DNA of 58,567 bases, taken from contig CANRKP010000005.1 of NCBI GenBank assembly GCA_947631245.1, positions 1 to 58,567 on the forward strand, given 5' to 3'. Of this stretch, positions 1 through 7,523 are shown one piece after another. Positions within the stretch are counted from its first letter, which is position 1; the number at the start of each line of letters is the position of its first letter. A model generated the notes under the pieces. That model was given only the letters and a program-made list of their open reading frames with translations. It did not search any database and had not been told where the DNA came from. The position numbers and the translations under genes were made by a program. The DNA comes from an uncultured Clostridia bacterium (GTDB lineage Bacteria; Bacillota; Clostridia; Oscillospirales; CAG-272).

Positions 1-66
1 TGCGAAGACGCGGACATTGAAAGTATAGGAAGATATCTGATAACGAAATACGCGAGCGAACAATGA
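1..66 (+). CDS. 3' end of an unidentified gene (partial)
   Basis: An open frame enters from the left edge and ends at the TGA at 64-66; its last residues read CEDADIESIGRYLITKYASE plus one Gln. Its stop overlaps the start of the next gene in an ATGA arrangement (63-66), which implies translational coupling and a shared operon with the alpha-toroid protein. Too little is visible to name a family. Confidence 0.6.
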   Translation, partial: CEDADIESIGRYLITKYASEQ

Positions 67-1205
67 GTACTGTTTTCAATAAAGAAATCGAGCGTGCGAT
101 TGGATGGCTCTATGACACGCAGAATATGGAAAATTTCGGCTGGAGCTGGGTCGCGGACATATCGCCGAACGTGCAGAACACGTCCGAGGTCGTTTACGCG
201 CTGAGCTTGTTCCCCGACAGGCTGACGAAAGAAAATATCGAATATCTGAATGAGGCGGTCGAATATTGGCTGCTTTATCCGTCCATACACGCGTTTATTA
301 CGGTCGATTGGGTGTGGGTCATTATCGCGTTGCTCGAATACCTCAAGAACTGGGAGCGTTTCAACCCGCCGGAGCTGTCGTCTGTCGAGGCGAATTACCG
401 TGATTACAGGCGGTTGCATATGAACAAGATCGACGCCGCGATAAAATACTGCGTCGACAAGATTCTTCAGAATCAGAATGACGACGGAGGCTGGGCGGAT
501 TACAGGGGTGACAACTCGACAGTCGCGCGCACCTCGCTCGTCATATACGCGTTTTCGTTGCTGACCGACAGTGAAAAGACGGAGGAGAGCCGTCAGCGGG
601 CTGTCAGCTGGTTGCTCGGGCTGCAGAATGACGACGGAGGCTGGGGCAATATCCGTGCAGGTTCGCTCCGTCAGAACCAATTTTCCGGCAACCGCGACAT
701 CAAGTTGCGTACGATAGACGAACAGTTTCTCTCGTCCGCGGCGGCGACTGGTTACGCAATGCTCGCCCTCTCGTCCGAGGACAAATTCAGGTACCGCCCC
801 GAGCTTATGCGGGCGGAATTATGCCTTTCAAAGCTCATGCACGCCGACGGCAGATACGATATATTTTACGAGATCGGGATCAAGCGCGAGTCGGTCTTCA
901 CGTTCCGCCATTTCGGGACCGCATGGGCGGTGATAAGCCTTCTTAGGCTGAACGATTATTCGGTCGTTTCCAAGCAGATAATCGACAGCGTCAAATATAT
1001 CCTTTGCCTGCAGGACAATGTTTCCGGCGGTTTCCGCTGCTCCGAGGGGTCGGATGTCTACACATGGTCGACATGCAATGCGCTAATGGTGCTTCGCCGC
1101 GTCAGCGACGCGATAGGCGAGCTTACCGCGCTCGATTATATTGATATTTTGGTCGACTACATCAAAAGCAACAACGGCATGCCCCGCGACGGCGGGGAAG
1201 CGTGA
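63..1205 (+). CDS. Squalene-cyclase-fold (prenyltransferase/squalene oxidase repeat) protein
   Basis: The 380-residue product carries QW-type repeats of an alpha/alpha-toroid: QNQNDDGGWADYRGDN near residue 137, LQNDDGGWGN near 187, and a weaker LQDNVSGGF near 317. This fold is shared by triterpene cyclases, protein prenyltransferase beta subunits and complement-like proteins. No signal peptide or membrane helix is evident, so it is probably cytosolic. The Asp-rich DxDD cyclase signature is not visible: the equivalent helix starts read DNSTVARTS and GSDVYTWST. At 380 residues it is also shorter than a squalene-hopene cyclase (about 630). It overlaps the upstream partial gene by 4 bp, so its function is tied to genes outside the window. 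I see the fold clearly; the activity is unknown. Confidence 0.8.
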   Translation: MSTVFNKEIERAIGWLYDTQNMENFGWSWVADISPNVQNTSEVVYALSLFPDRLTKENIEYLNEAVEYWLLYPSIHAFITVDWVWVIIALLEYLKNWERFNPPELSSVEANYRDYRRLHMNKIDAAIKYCVDKILQNQNDDGGWADYRGDNSTVARTSLVIYAFSLLTDSEKTEESRQRAVSWLLGLQNDDGGWGNIRAGSLRQNQFSGNRDIKLRTIDEQFLSSAAATGYAMLALSSEDKFRYRPELMRAELCLSKLMHADGRYDIFYEIGIKRESVFTFRHFGTAWAVISLLRLNDYSVVSKQIIDSVKYILCLQDNVSGGFRCSEGSDVYTWSTCNALMVLRRVSDAIGELTALDYIDILVDYIKSNNGMPRDGGEA

Positions 1206-1410
1206 ATTCGGCGGCGTCGAGCGGTTGAATCGGTGAAGTTAAAGGCTGTCAAAATGCCCGGTGCGGCTGGCGCGCGATTGCAAAAACGCGAAAAACAAAA
1301 CCGGGAAAGAGGTGCCGCAATAATGACAGTCAAAAATAAAACCCAAAAAGAGCCAGCGCAATAAGGCCCGAAAGGCGTCCGCGCGCTCGCAAGAATAAGA
1401 TAAAATATTA

Positions 1411-1434
1411 GGGGGCGTCGATCGCCCCCTTTTT
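1411..1434 (+). terminator. Intrinsic terminator in the 345-bp gap after the toroid gene
   Basis: A perfect 7-bp stem GGGGGCG/CGCCCCC with a 5-nt loop is followed by TTTTT. It lies 205 bp beyond the stop codon at 1205. The stretch 1206-1410 between them holds no gene or RNA family that I recognise. Confidence 0.8.
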
Positions 1435-1550
1435 GAATAACCGACGCACACGGTAAAATGCAAATTGCAATCGCCGGTTGCGGAATTGTACGTTCGTATG
1501 TATAGCCTTCCACATGTGACTATGGTATGCTGAGTTTGAAAGGAGGACAC

Positions 1551-2030
1551 ATGACATTCTCGGAAAAAATGTACGCGCTTCGCAAGAAAAGCGGTCTTTC
1601 GCAGGAGCAGCTTGCGGAACAGCTGAACGTATCGCGGCAAGCAATTTCAAAATGGGAGTCGGGTCAATCGATGCCCGAAAGCGACAAGCTCGTCGCCATC
1701 AGCAGCTATTTCAACGTTTCGCTTGATTATCTTATGAAGGAAACAGAAGAAACCAACGACAATAATGACCGCCCCGCAAATGACGTGCGGCAGCCCGCCG
1801 CGCGGAAGTCCGGCATTTTGCAATGGCTGTCAGGCATTATCTTCTGTATCGTCGGCATCGTCTGCCTTATCTTATGGGGGTTATTGACCATCTTAAATAC
1901 CGCCTTTTCAAAACAGCTGAGCGCATCGTCAATTGTACGTTTAGACGGCAACGGCATCTTCCTTACAGTTTGCATTGCCGCCATGATCGTCGGCGCCGTT
2001 CTGCTCTTAAACGCCGCATCAAAAAAGTAA
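1551..2030 (+). CDS. XRE-family regulator with C-terminal membrane segments
   Basis: The N-terminal 65 residues are a Cro/C1-type helix-turn-helix (GLSQEQLAEQLNVSRQAISK, then WESG), the usual form of clostridial XRE regulators. After a polar linker (about residues 75-100) there are two hydrophobic segments, roughly LSGIIFCIVGIVCLILWGLL and FLTVCIAAMIVGAVLLL, so the protein is likely anchored in the membrane with its DNA-binding domain inside. The start at 1551 is chosen because AAAGGAGG ends five bases upstream; the longer frame from 1527 would cover that site. The next gene follows after 16 bp and is probably cotranscribed. DNA target and signal are unknown. Confidence 0.85.
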   Translation: MTFSEKMYALRKKSGLSQEQLAEQLNVSRQAISKWESGQSMPESDKLVAISSYFNVSLDYLMKETEETNDNNDRPANDVRQPAARKSGILQWLSGIIFCIVGIVCLILWGLLTILNTAFSKQLSASSIVRLDGNGIFLTVCIAAMIVGAVLLLNAASKK

Positions 2031-2046
2031 AGAAGGAGGCTTTAGC

Positions 2047-2271
2047 GTGAAAACACTATCGGTCATTTTCGGTATTCTGGCAATTTTGATCTCAGACGTT
2101 ATGTGTGCTTTCGTAGCATACCTTTATTGCGCCATACAGTTGGGAGCAAAGTATGCCGGATACGGCTGCCCCGCGAGCGCCGCTTTCATTTTTGCGGTCC
2201 CGTTCTCCATCGGCATTGTAATATGCGTTGTCCTCGCAGTCGTTTTCAAACGGACTGCCGCCAAAAGATAA
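2047..2271 (+). CDS. Small hydrophobic membrane protein
   Basis: This 74-residue product starts with GTG at 2047 behind an AGAAGGAGG site at 2031-2040. It has two hydrophobic stretches, one at the N-terminus (ending about residue 32) and one near residues 47-68 (FAVPFSIGIVICVVLAVVF), joined by a short loop with a single Cys, and ends in a basic tail. No family is recognised. The close spacing to the membrane-anchored XRE regulator suggests a two-gene unit in which the regulator controls, or is sensed through, this protein; that is inference only. Confidence 0.65.
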   Translation: MKTLSVIFGILAILISDVMCAFVAYLYCAIQLGAKYAGYGCPASAAFIFAVPFSIGIVICVVLAVVFKRTAAKR

Positions 2272-2285
2272 TGGCAAAAAAACAT

Positions 2286-2323
2286 GGGGAGGCGCTTTTT
2301 CGTGAGCGCCTCCCCCTTTTTTT
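2286..2323 (+). terminator. Terminator after the XRE/membrane-protein pair
   Basis: An 11-bp stem GGGGAGGCGCT/AGCGCCTCCCC with an 8-nt loop is followed by a run of seven T. It belongs to the GGGGAG-type hairpins found at several gene ends in this window. Confidence 0.85.
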
Positions 2324-2333
2324 CTTAAAGTTT

Positions 2334-2361
2334 GAGGGGGAGCTTTTCAAAGCTCCCCCTC
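2334..2361. terminator. Hairpin at the 3' end of pduL
   Basis: A perfect 13-bp inverted repeat GAGGGGGAGCTTT/AAAGCTCCCCCTC with a 2-nt loop sits 20 bp beyond the pduL stop. On the minus strand it is followed by AAACTTTAAG, so it lacks a proper T-run; it may act as a 3' stabiliser rather than as a terminator. Confidence 0.5.
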
Positions 2362-2381
2362 GCGAAAATTATTATGCTTCT

Positions 2382-2957
2382 TTACTTCACGATCTCGCCG
2401 TAGCATTCGCCGAAGGCGCAGGCGGCGTTCGACTCGTCGGTGTCTATGTGCATCGCGAGCGCGTATGACTTGCTGACGCGGCATATAACGTCGTCAAAGA
2501 TGAGGGAACGCCCGTCGGAGTCTATCTTGACCTTGACTATGTCCTTATCCTTGATGCCGAACTCGGCGGCGTCCTCGGGAGTGAAGTGGATGTGTCTCTT
2601 CGCGGCGATAACGCCCTCGGAGAGCTCGACCTCGCCGCACGGACCCACGAGCTTGCAGGGCGCGCTGCCCGCAAGGTCGCCGCTCTCGCGGACTGGAGCC
2701 TGAACGCCGAGCGTTCTCGCGTCCGTAAGGGAGACCTCGACCTGAGACGCGGAGCGCGCCGGTCCGAGGATGCTGACCTTCTCTATCGACTTTTTCGGTC
2801 CGACGACCGTAACCTTTTCCTCGCATGCGAACTGCCCGGGCTGGGAGAGCATCTTCTTGACGGTGAGCTCATGTCCCTTGCCGAACAGCGTCTCGATGTC
2901 CTCGACCGTGAGGTGGACGTGACGCGCGGATGTTTCAACCAAAATCTTTTTTGCCAT
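2382..2957 (-). CDS. pduL: PduL-type phosphate acyltransferase (phosphotransacetylase)
   Basis: The 191-residue protein matches the PduL (PTAC) family, which interconverts acyl-CoA plus phosphate and acyl-phosphate plus CoA and uses two zinc ions. The two halves repeat the family signature: ARHVHLT (His13, His15) and AKRHIHFTPEDA (His122, His124), followed by LAMHIDTDE with His170, the residues expected to hold the metals. It has the usual core length, without the N-terminal encapsulation extension used in microcompartments. No shell-protein gene is nearby, so it probably serves as the housekeeping phosphotransacetylase feeding acetate kinase. It stands alone between its own promoter and a 3' hairpin. 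Confidence 0.9.
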   Translation of the reverse strand: MAKKILVETSARHVHLTVEDIETLFGKGHELTVKKMLSQPGQFACEEKVTVVGPKKSIEKVSILGPARSASQVEVSLTDARTLGVQAPVRESGDLAGSAPCKLVGPCGEVELSEGVIAAKRHIHFTPEDAAEFGIKDKDIVKVKIDSDGRSLIFDDVICRVSKSYALAMHIDTDESNAACAFGECYGEIVK

Positions 2958-2994
2958 TTATAAGTACCTTGCCTTTCTGCCTCTGTTTTAGAAA

Positions 2995-3023
2995 ATTATA
3001 TCACACGGCCGCATAAAAAACAA
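2995..3023 (-). promoter_or_regulatory. Promoter of pduL
   Basis: On the minus strand TTGTTT (3018-3023) and TATAAT (2995-3000) are separated by exactly 17 bp, 38 bp upstream of the pduL start. Confidence 0.7.
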
Positions 3024-3084
3024 GTGCCCGACGGATAATATATCGCGTATATTCCCGTATGTTATCCCTAAAACGAGGTTTTGT

Positions 3085-3768
3085 ATGACAGAAGAAAACG
3101 ACGCACGCACCGACGCGATGTCGGAGGAAAAGCGCGGCGAGCTCTCCGACTTCGGCACGACGACCGCCGACGGCGGGCACATCCGCGTACTGACAATAAT
3201 CGGGCAGGTGGAGGGTCACTACGCGCTCGGCGAGGGGCAGAAATCGACGAAGTACGAGCACGTCATTCCCATTCTCGCGGACGCGGAGGACGACCCAAAA
3301 ATAACGGGCATCCTGACGCTCATCAACACGATGGGAGGCGACGTCGAGGCAGGGCTCGCGATAGCGGAGCTCATCGCGGGGCTGTCGAAGCCGACCGCCT
3401 CCGTCGTGCTCGGCGGCGGGCACAGCATAGGCGTTCCGCTCGCCGTCGCCGCGGACCGCTCGTTCATCGTCCCGTCCGCGACAATGACGCTCCACCCCGT
3501 CCGCATGAACGGACTTATTATCGGCGTTCCGCAGACGTATGCATATCTGCGCCGGATGCAGGAGCGCATCATAGGCTTCATCACGGCGCATTCGAAAATA
3601 TCCGCCGACGACCTGCGCCGCCTCATGCTCAATACGGACGAGCTCGCAAACGATGTCGGCACGATAATAGACGGCAGCGAAGCCGTCGCCTGCGGTCTTA
3701 TCGACTGCATCGGGAGCCTTTCGGACGCGCTCCGCTATCTGAAAAACGCCGCCGCTGCGGGGACCTGA
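3085..3768 (+). CDS. ClpP-fold serine protease-like protein (TepA type)
   Basis: The 227-residue protein has the ClpP/crotonase fold. Likely catalytic residues are a Ser in GGGHSIGVPLA (about residue 115) and a His in TMTLHPVR (about 138), with an Asp in the NDVGTIIDG segment as third member. NTMGGDVEAGLAIAELI matches the oxyanion-loop and helix region. Length and motifs fit the TepA/YmfB branch found in Bacillus and Clostridia rather than housekeeping ClpP; that branch has been linked to signal-peptide degradation and secretion. There is no signal peptide. The N-terminal 30 residues are acidic and poorly conserved. The start follows a weak AAACGAGG site. It is transcribed divergently from pduL, and its stop codon lies inside the terminator hairpin. 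Confidence 0.82.
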   Translation: MTEENDARTDAMSEEKRGELSDFGTTTADGGHIRVLTIIGQVEGHYALGEGQKSTKYEHVIPILADAEDDPKITGILTLINTMGGDVEAGLAIAELIAGLSKPTASVVLGGGHSIGVPLAVAADRSFIVPSATMTLHPVRMNGLIIGVPQTYAYLRRMQERIIGFITAHSKISADDLRRLMLNTDELANDVGTIIDGSEAVACGLIDCIGSLSDALRYLKNAAAAGT

Positions 3769-3788
3769 GATGTGGGTCCCCTTTTTTT
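3759..3788 (+). terminator. Terminator overlapping the stop codon of the ClpP-like gene
   Basis: GGGGACC (3759-3765) pairs with GGTCCCC (3775-3781), followed by TTTTTTT. The left arm contains the last codons and the first base region of the TGA, so a terminating ribosome would cover it. Confidence 0.75.
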
Positions 3789-3797
3789 AAAAAAAGG

Positions 3798-3826
3798 GCG
3801 ACAAACGCAGTTATATGTGTTACAAT
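3798..3826 (+). promoter_or_regulatory. Probable promoter of the uracil-DNA glycosylase gene
   Basis: GCGACA (3798-3803) and TACAAT (3821-3826) have a 17-bp spacer and lie 30 bp before the start codon. The -35 box matches consensus at only four positions. Confidence 0.45.
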
Positions 3827-3856
3827 AGAGGCACAGAAAAGAAGGACGGTTACGTT

Positions 3857-4405
3857 ATGGATATGGAAACTCTGCGCCGAAGCTGCGGCGCGTGCGATAA
3901 ATGCAGGCTCGCCGAGACGAGGACGAACGTCGTTTTCGGCGTCGGCAACGAGGACGCCGACCTCATGTTCGTCGGCGAGGCCCCGGGCGAAAACGAGGAT
4001 CTCTCCGGCATCCCGTTCGTGGGTCGCGCCGGAAAGCTGCTCGACTCGTACCTCACGGCGGTCGGCATAGACCGCGACTCCGTCTACATAGCCAACATCC
4101 TCAAGTGCCGCCCGCCGAAAAACCGCGATCCGCTGCCCGACGAGGAGGACGCCTGTATGCCCTACCTGCGCGAGCAGGTGCGCCTCATCCGCCCGAAGAT
4201 CATCGTCTGCCTCGGGCGCATCGCTGCAATGCGCCTCATCAAGCCCGATTTTAAAATCACGCAGGAGCACGGCGTTTGGTTTCACCGCGGCAGCTTCGAG
4301 ATGTCCGCGTTCTACCACCCCTCGGCGCTCCTGCGCGACCCGCGCAAGCGCGAGGATATGTTGAACGACATGCAGGCACTTGCCGAAAAGTTGAAGGCTT
4401 TGTAA
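3857..4405 (+). CDS. Uracil-DNA glycosylase, family 4 (iron-sulfur type)
   Basis: This enzyme removes uracil from DNA. Motif A reads [20 protein letters not shown] and motif [10 protein letters not shown], both diagnostic of family 4/5 glycosylases. Four cysteines suited to a [4Fe-4S] cluster are present: the CxxC of ACDKCRL near the N-terminus, the Cys in [11 protein letters not shown], and the Cys in EEDACMPYL. The start at 3857 is preferred because AGAAGGA lies 11 bases upstream; the frame is open back to 3815. Length from this start is 182 residues, normal for the family. It is a single-gene unit ending at a convergent terminator shared with ruvX. Confidence 0.92.
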   Translation: MDMETLRRSCGACDKCRLAETRTNVVFGVGNEDADLMFVGEAPGENEDLSGIPFVGRAGKLLDSYLTAVGIDRDSVYIANILKCRPPKNRDPLPDEEDACMPYLREQVRLIRPKIIVCLGRIAAMRLIKPDFKITQEHGVWFHRGSFEMSAFYHPSALLRDPRKREDMLNDMQALAEKLKAL

Positions 4406-4466
4406 GGCGATTGCATATAATTCGGTATTCGCTTCTCGGCAGTTGTAAAAAAGATTTGAGAAAATA

Positions 4467-4501
4467 AAAAAGGACGCTTCGGTATAAAAAGCGCCCTTTT
4501 T
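4467..4501. terminator. Bidirectional terminator between the udg and ruvX genes
   Basis: AAAAAGGACGCTT (4467-4479) pairs with AAGCGCCCTTTTT (4489-4501) with one mismatch. A- and T-runs flank both sides, so it can serve both convergent genes. Confidence 0.75.
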
Positions 4502-4938
4502 CATTCCTTATCGCTGCTTTTATGTGCGCCGAGGTAGTCGGTCAGTATCAGCTCGGCGGCAAGCATGTCTACGCGCTCGCGGCGCTTTTTGCCGTGCGTG
4601 CCCGTCCTGTCCATTATCTCGTATGCCTCGACCGTCGTCAGCCTCTCGTCCCACAGCTCGACGGGGAGCCCCGTCAGCTCGTGCAGCATCTCGGAAAAAA
4701 CCCGCGCACGCTCGCCTCTCTGCCCCTCGGTTCCGTCCATGTTGAGCGGGTAGCCGACGACTATCATCTCAACACCCTGCCGCCTCGCCTCATCGGCGAC
4801 GGCATCCGCCGTCTTTCTCATGCCTGTCGCCTTTATCACCGCGACGCCGGACGCCAAAGTCCCCGTCATGTCGGAAACTGCGACCCCCGTGCGCGCGTCG
4901 CCGTAGTCTACGCCGAGTATCCTTCTTTTTATATTCAC
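4501..4938 (-). CDS. ruvX: RuvX/YqgF-family putative Holliday-junction resolvase or rRNA-processing nuclease
   Basis: The 145-residue protein has the RNase-H-like fold motifs of YqgF: GVDYGDARTGVAVSD at the N-terminus, VVGYPLNMDG in the middle, and LWDERLTTVEA near residue 100. The Asp residues in DYGD and the WDER Glu are the expected metal ligands. In Bacteria the family is implicated in 16S rRNA 5'-end maturation. The start is GTG at 4938, six bases after the stop of the PfkB-fold gene, so it depends on that operon. In most Firmicutes this gene sits between ireB and a DUF1292 gene; here all three are in the window but in separate places (10144 and 38382). Confidence 0.9.
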   Translation of the reverse strand: MNIKRRILGVDYGDARTGVAVSDMTGTLASGVAVIKATGMRKTADAVADEARRQGVEMIVVGYPLNMDGTEGQRGERARVFSEMLHELTGLPVELWDERLTTVEAYEIMDRTGTHGKKRRERVDMLAAELILTDYLGAHKSSDKE

Positions 4939-4944
4939 GGTTTC

Positions 4945-5874
4945 TTACAGTGTTATCCCGCGGTCGGTGATAAACTCGTCAAGCTCCGCCTCGGACGGTA
5001 TTGAATCGAGCCCGCCCTGGCGCGATACGGAGAGCCCCGCCGCCGCGTTCGCGTATCTTACGGCGCGCATTATGTTCGAGGTTCGCATATACTCCGTCAG
5101 GAGCGCCGCGTCAAATATGCTGCCCGCCGCGGACGTGTCGACTGCGTCGACGTTCGTCGCGAGGACGACGTTGTAATACTTGCCGTCATAGAGGAACGCG
5201 CCGCGCTCGCCCATTTTGATTATATAATACTTCGCGCTCACGATTGATGACAGCCTTATCACGGCGCGCAGGCAGTTTTCCGTAGACGACGGCGCAATGC
5301 CCGTTATCTTCTGAAGCTCGTCCTCGTCGGGAGTGAATATCTCGCACGGGAACAGCTTGCTGAGGGGAAAATCAACGGCGGGTCCGCCGTCTATCAAAAG
5401 CGGTATCTTCTTTCTCGCCGCGTATTCCGACGTCGCCGTGACGACGCGCTCCGGAGCGCGCAGCGATATCATCGCCGCGTCCGGCAGGCAGGTGAACGCC
5501 TCCTCGGAGTCCGCAGCAGACAACAGCGCGTTCGCGCCCGGGAAAGAGACGCAGCGGCATTCGCCGTCTGAATTCGTTACGACGGAGACGAGCCCCGTCG
5601 CCGCGCGCCTGTCCATGAACATGAAGCGCGTGTCTATCTCCATCTCGCGGAAGAGCGAGCGCAGGCGTTGACCGTTGCTGTCCGCGCCGACGCGCGAGCA
5701 GAGGATGGGGTCCGCCCCCAACATCTTGAGCGCGACGGCGAACTCCGCGCCCTCGCCACCGGGTATATTGTCGTATGTGTTGCCAACGACAGTCTGCCCC
5801 GTCTCGGGAAAGACCTCCGTGCGCTGGACAAATTCCATGTCGGTCGGGGAAATTGCGAGTATTCTCGGTTTCAT
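4945..5874 (-). CDS. PfkB-fold carbohydrate kinase homologue with substituted catalytic base
   Basis: The 309-residue protein has the ribokinase/PfkB fold. The N-terminal signature region reads IPGGEGAEFAVALKMLGADP, and the C-terminal signature region reads DAVDTSAAGSIFDAALLTEY. In active PfkB kinases the second signature is DTTGAGDxF, where Asp is the catalytic base and GAG forms the anion hole. Here Ser252 replaces that Asp and Ala replaces the first Gly; the codon is AGC, read directly. The first signature also has Glu where a conserved Asn is usual. It may be a pseudokinase or bind a nucleoside or sugar without phosphorylating it. It is the first gene of a unit with ruvX, with an AGGAGG-like site before the ATG and a good promoter. 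Confidence 0.85.
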   Translation of the reverse strand: MKPRILAISPTDMEFVQRTEVFPETGQTVVGNTYDNIPGGEGAEFAVALKMLGADPILCSRVGADSNGQRLRSLFREMEIDTRFMFMDRRAATGLVSVVTNSDGECRCVSFPGANALLSAADSEEAFTCLPDAAMISLRAPERVVTATSEYAARKKIPLLIDGGPAVDFPLSKLFPCEIFTPDEDELQKITGIAPSSTENCLRAVIRLSSIVSAKYYIIKMGERGAFLYDGKYYNVVLATNVDAVDTSAAGSIFDAALLTEYMRTSNIMRAVRYANAAAGLSVSRQGGLDSIPSEAELDEFITDRGITL

Positions 5875-5923
5875 CTCTCGTTTCCTCCCGTTTTTGCATA
5901 TCCGCCTTGATACCTTTATGTAA

Positions 5924-5952
5924 ATTATACACTAAGATTAAGTTAAAATCAA
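5924..5952 (-). promoter_or_regulatory. Promoter of the PfkB-ruvX unit
   Basis: On the minus strand TTGATT (5947-5952) and a perfect TATAAT (5924-5929) have a 17-bp spacer, about 50 bp before the start codon. Confidence 0.8.
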
Positions 5953-6015
5953 CGCCTTTTAGCGGCAATATGCGGAAAATGCACAGTTTTTTACGAAAAA
6001 AATTGAGGCAAAGCA

Positions 6016-6537
6016 TCAAAACCAGCCCACAAAGTGAAACCACAGCTTCCCTTCTGCCTCAGCGCAAAATAGATACGACGGCTTGTATTCTGCCTCACCT
6101 CTTACATATGCGAGCGAAAAATCGGCGCCGCAGCTCTCGCCGGCGTCCTCGGCGAGTGACGCATTCATTCCTGTGCCGTCCGGCTCATATGTCCCGCCTG
6201 TCATCGCCGCCGCGATCCTGCCGAAATACGCCGCCTCCGTTTCTCCCGGGAGTTTTTCATATGCCGCCGCGTCAAGCGAGAAAGTGAACTCCACATACGG
6301 ATCCTGCGCCATAGCGGACGAATATTCCCCCGAAAAAAGCTCCGCTTCCTCCGGTATCAAAAGTCCGAAATAGTCCCTTATTTCGGAAATAAAGCGCTCG
6401 GAAAAAGTGACAGGCTCCTCGTATTCCCACATGAGCCATCCGATCCCGTAAAGCGCCGCGTACAAAAGTGCCGCCGCAAGCACGAACATGATCAGCCTCA
6501 ACGTAACGGCGATCAATACGGCATGTGACCTCTTCAA
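6016..6537 (-). CDS. Membrane-anchored protein of unknown function
   Basis: The 173-residue product begins with a basic tip and a hydrophobic segment (residues 7-35, including LRLIMFVLAAALLYAALYGI), followed by an acidic domain of about 135 residues predicted to lie outside the membrane. That domain has two Cys (CGAD and LFCAE) and ends in LWFHFVGWF. I do not recognise a family. The start chosen is TTG at 6537: GGGAGG lies seven bases upstream, while the ATG at 6541, out of frame, is too close to that site. It has its own consensus promoter and looks monocistronic. Confidence 0.65.
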   Translation of the reverse strand: MKRSHAVLIAVTLRLIMFVLAAALLYAALYGIGWLMWEYEEPVTFSERFISEIRDYFGLLIPEEAELFSGEYSSAMAQDPYVEFTFSLDAAAYEKLPGETEAAYFGRIAAAMTGGTYEPDGTGMNASLAEDAGESCGADFSLAYVRGEAEYKPSYLFCAEAEGKLWFHFVGWF

Positions 6538-6562
6538 GCATATTCCTCCCTTCTTTGCTTAC

Positions 6563-6591
6563 AGCATATCACATAGCGTACCGTATGTCAA
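6563..6591 (-). promoter_or_regulatory. Promoter of the membrane-anchored protein at 6016-6537
   Basis: Perfect TTGACA (6586-6591), 17-bp spacer, TATGCT (6563-6568) on the minus strand, 26 bp before the TTG start. Confidence 0.8.
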
Positions 6592-6644
6592 GTATTTTTT
6601 ATCGATATTCGATAATACAGTCTTTGCTGCCTGCTCTAAAAGGC

Positions 6645-6699
6645 GCGGGGGAGAAGGCTTTCGGCGCCGCTGCAAAAGCGCCGAAGACTTCTCCCCCGC
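6645..6699. repeat. Long hairpin at a gene end, next to a copy of an inverted-repeat terminus
   Basis: GCGGGGGAGAAG (6645-6656) pairs with CTTCTCCCCCGC (6688-6699), and an inner GGCGC/GCGCC arm extends the stem. On the minus strand it follows the gene ending at 6738 and precedes a short TTTT, so it may terminate that gene. Just beside it, 6713-6733 matches 20 of 21 bases of the terminal repeat of the element at 21931-22211. Confidence 0.6.
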
Positions 6700-6737
6700 A
6701 ATATTTTGTTATTATAGCTGACGGGAGACGAACTATC

Positions 6738-7442
6738 TCAAGCCCCCGCGAGCTTTGCCTTTCTTGCCTTAATGAGCTGATTGACTGACGATATCGTCCT
6801 GTCAACGTCGGCGCCCGGGTCGACGGGCACCTCAAACACGGTGGCGCCATCATTATTCTTTATCATGAGCCAGCAGAGCTCACGCTCGAACGTCTCCGGC
6901 GTCTTTGACGTCGTGAGCGTAAACGTTCCCCTATCCTTTCTAACCTCGGCGCATGAGAGATTCTCGTACCGCTCGGAGATATGCATCGTCCTCTCGTCGT
7001 CGCACGTCAGCCGGAAGCGGCAGGAGAGTATGTGCAGAAGATCCTGTGCAAAGACGAACTGCGCCGCCGCGTACCTGTCGGAACGGTACTTCTTGTCGCG
7101 CCCGCGCGCCGTCATAAGTCCTTCTGAGACCGTGAAGTCATAGCCTGCGAACACCTCGGGCGGGAAGCCGCGCAGCTCCTTTTCATGCACGTCGAGCTCC
7201 GACCTTGCCCTGTCCTCAAGATTTTTTATCTTCGCCGCCGCAACGCCGTCGACCTCCGCATCCGTCATTCTCGAGTCGCGAGTGAAAAATACGACGGCGC
7301 CCCCGACGGCTATTATCGGTATGCCGAAATATATCCAGTACGCAGCCGCGACAAACACTCCGAACCCGAGTATGACGTATCCTATGATCTGTGGAACTAT
7401 GTTTTTAGGCATGAAATATTTTGTGAGTCCCTTGTAATCCAT
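6738..7442 (-). CDS. Membrane protein of unknown function with cytosolic C-terminal domain
   Basis: The 234-residue protein has two N-terminal hydrophobic segments in a hairpin (roughly residues 14-32 and 38-54, ending GIPIIAVGGAVVFFT), then a soluble domain of about 175 residues containing a coiled stretch (VAAAKIKNLEDRARSELDVH) and a beta-rich region. It resembles bacterial membrane-anchored PH-like or signalling-accessory proteins, but no definite family is recognised. AAAGGA precedes the ATG. It is transcribed alone, with a promoter at 7494-7523 and a hairpin after the stop. Confidence 0.65.
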   Translation of the reverse strand: MDYKGLTKYFMPKNIVPQIIGYVILGFGVFVAAAYWIYFGIPIIAVGGAVVFFTRDSRMTDAEVDGVAAAKIKNLEDRARSELDVHEKELRGFPPEVFAGYDFTVSEGLMTARGRDKKYRSDRYAAAQFVFAQDLLHILSCRFRLTCDDERTMHISERYENLSCAEVRKDRGTFTLTTSKTPETFERELCWLMIKNNDGATVFEVPVDPGADVDRTISSVNQLIKARKAKLAGA

Positions 7443-7493
7443 TAAAATTTCCTTTCTTTGACCGCTTTTGGCGCGGTGGTTTAATATGGTTTT

Positions 7494-7523
7494 ATTTTAT
7501 CAGCGAGCAATAATTAAAGTCAA
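7494..7523 (-). promoter_or_regulatory. Promoter of the membrane protein at 6738-7442
   Basis: TTGACT (7518-7523) and TAAAAT (7494-7499) on the minus strand with an 18-bp spacer. Confidence 0.6.

Noticed and set aside
2382..2957. Bacterial microcompartment locus
   Set aside because: Only pduL is present; no shell-protein or signature-enzyme genes are in the flanks.
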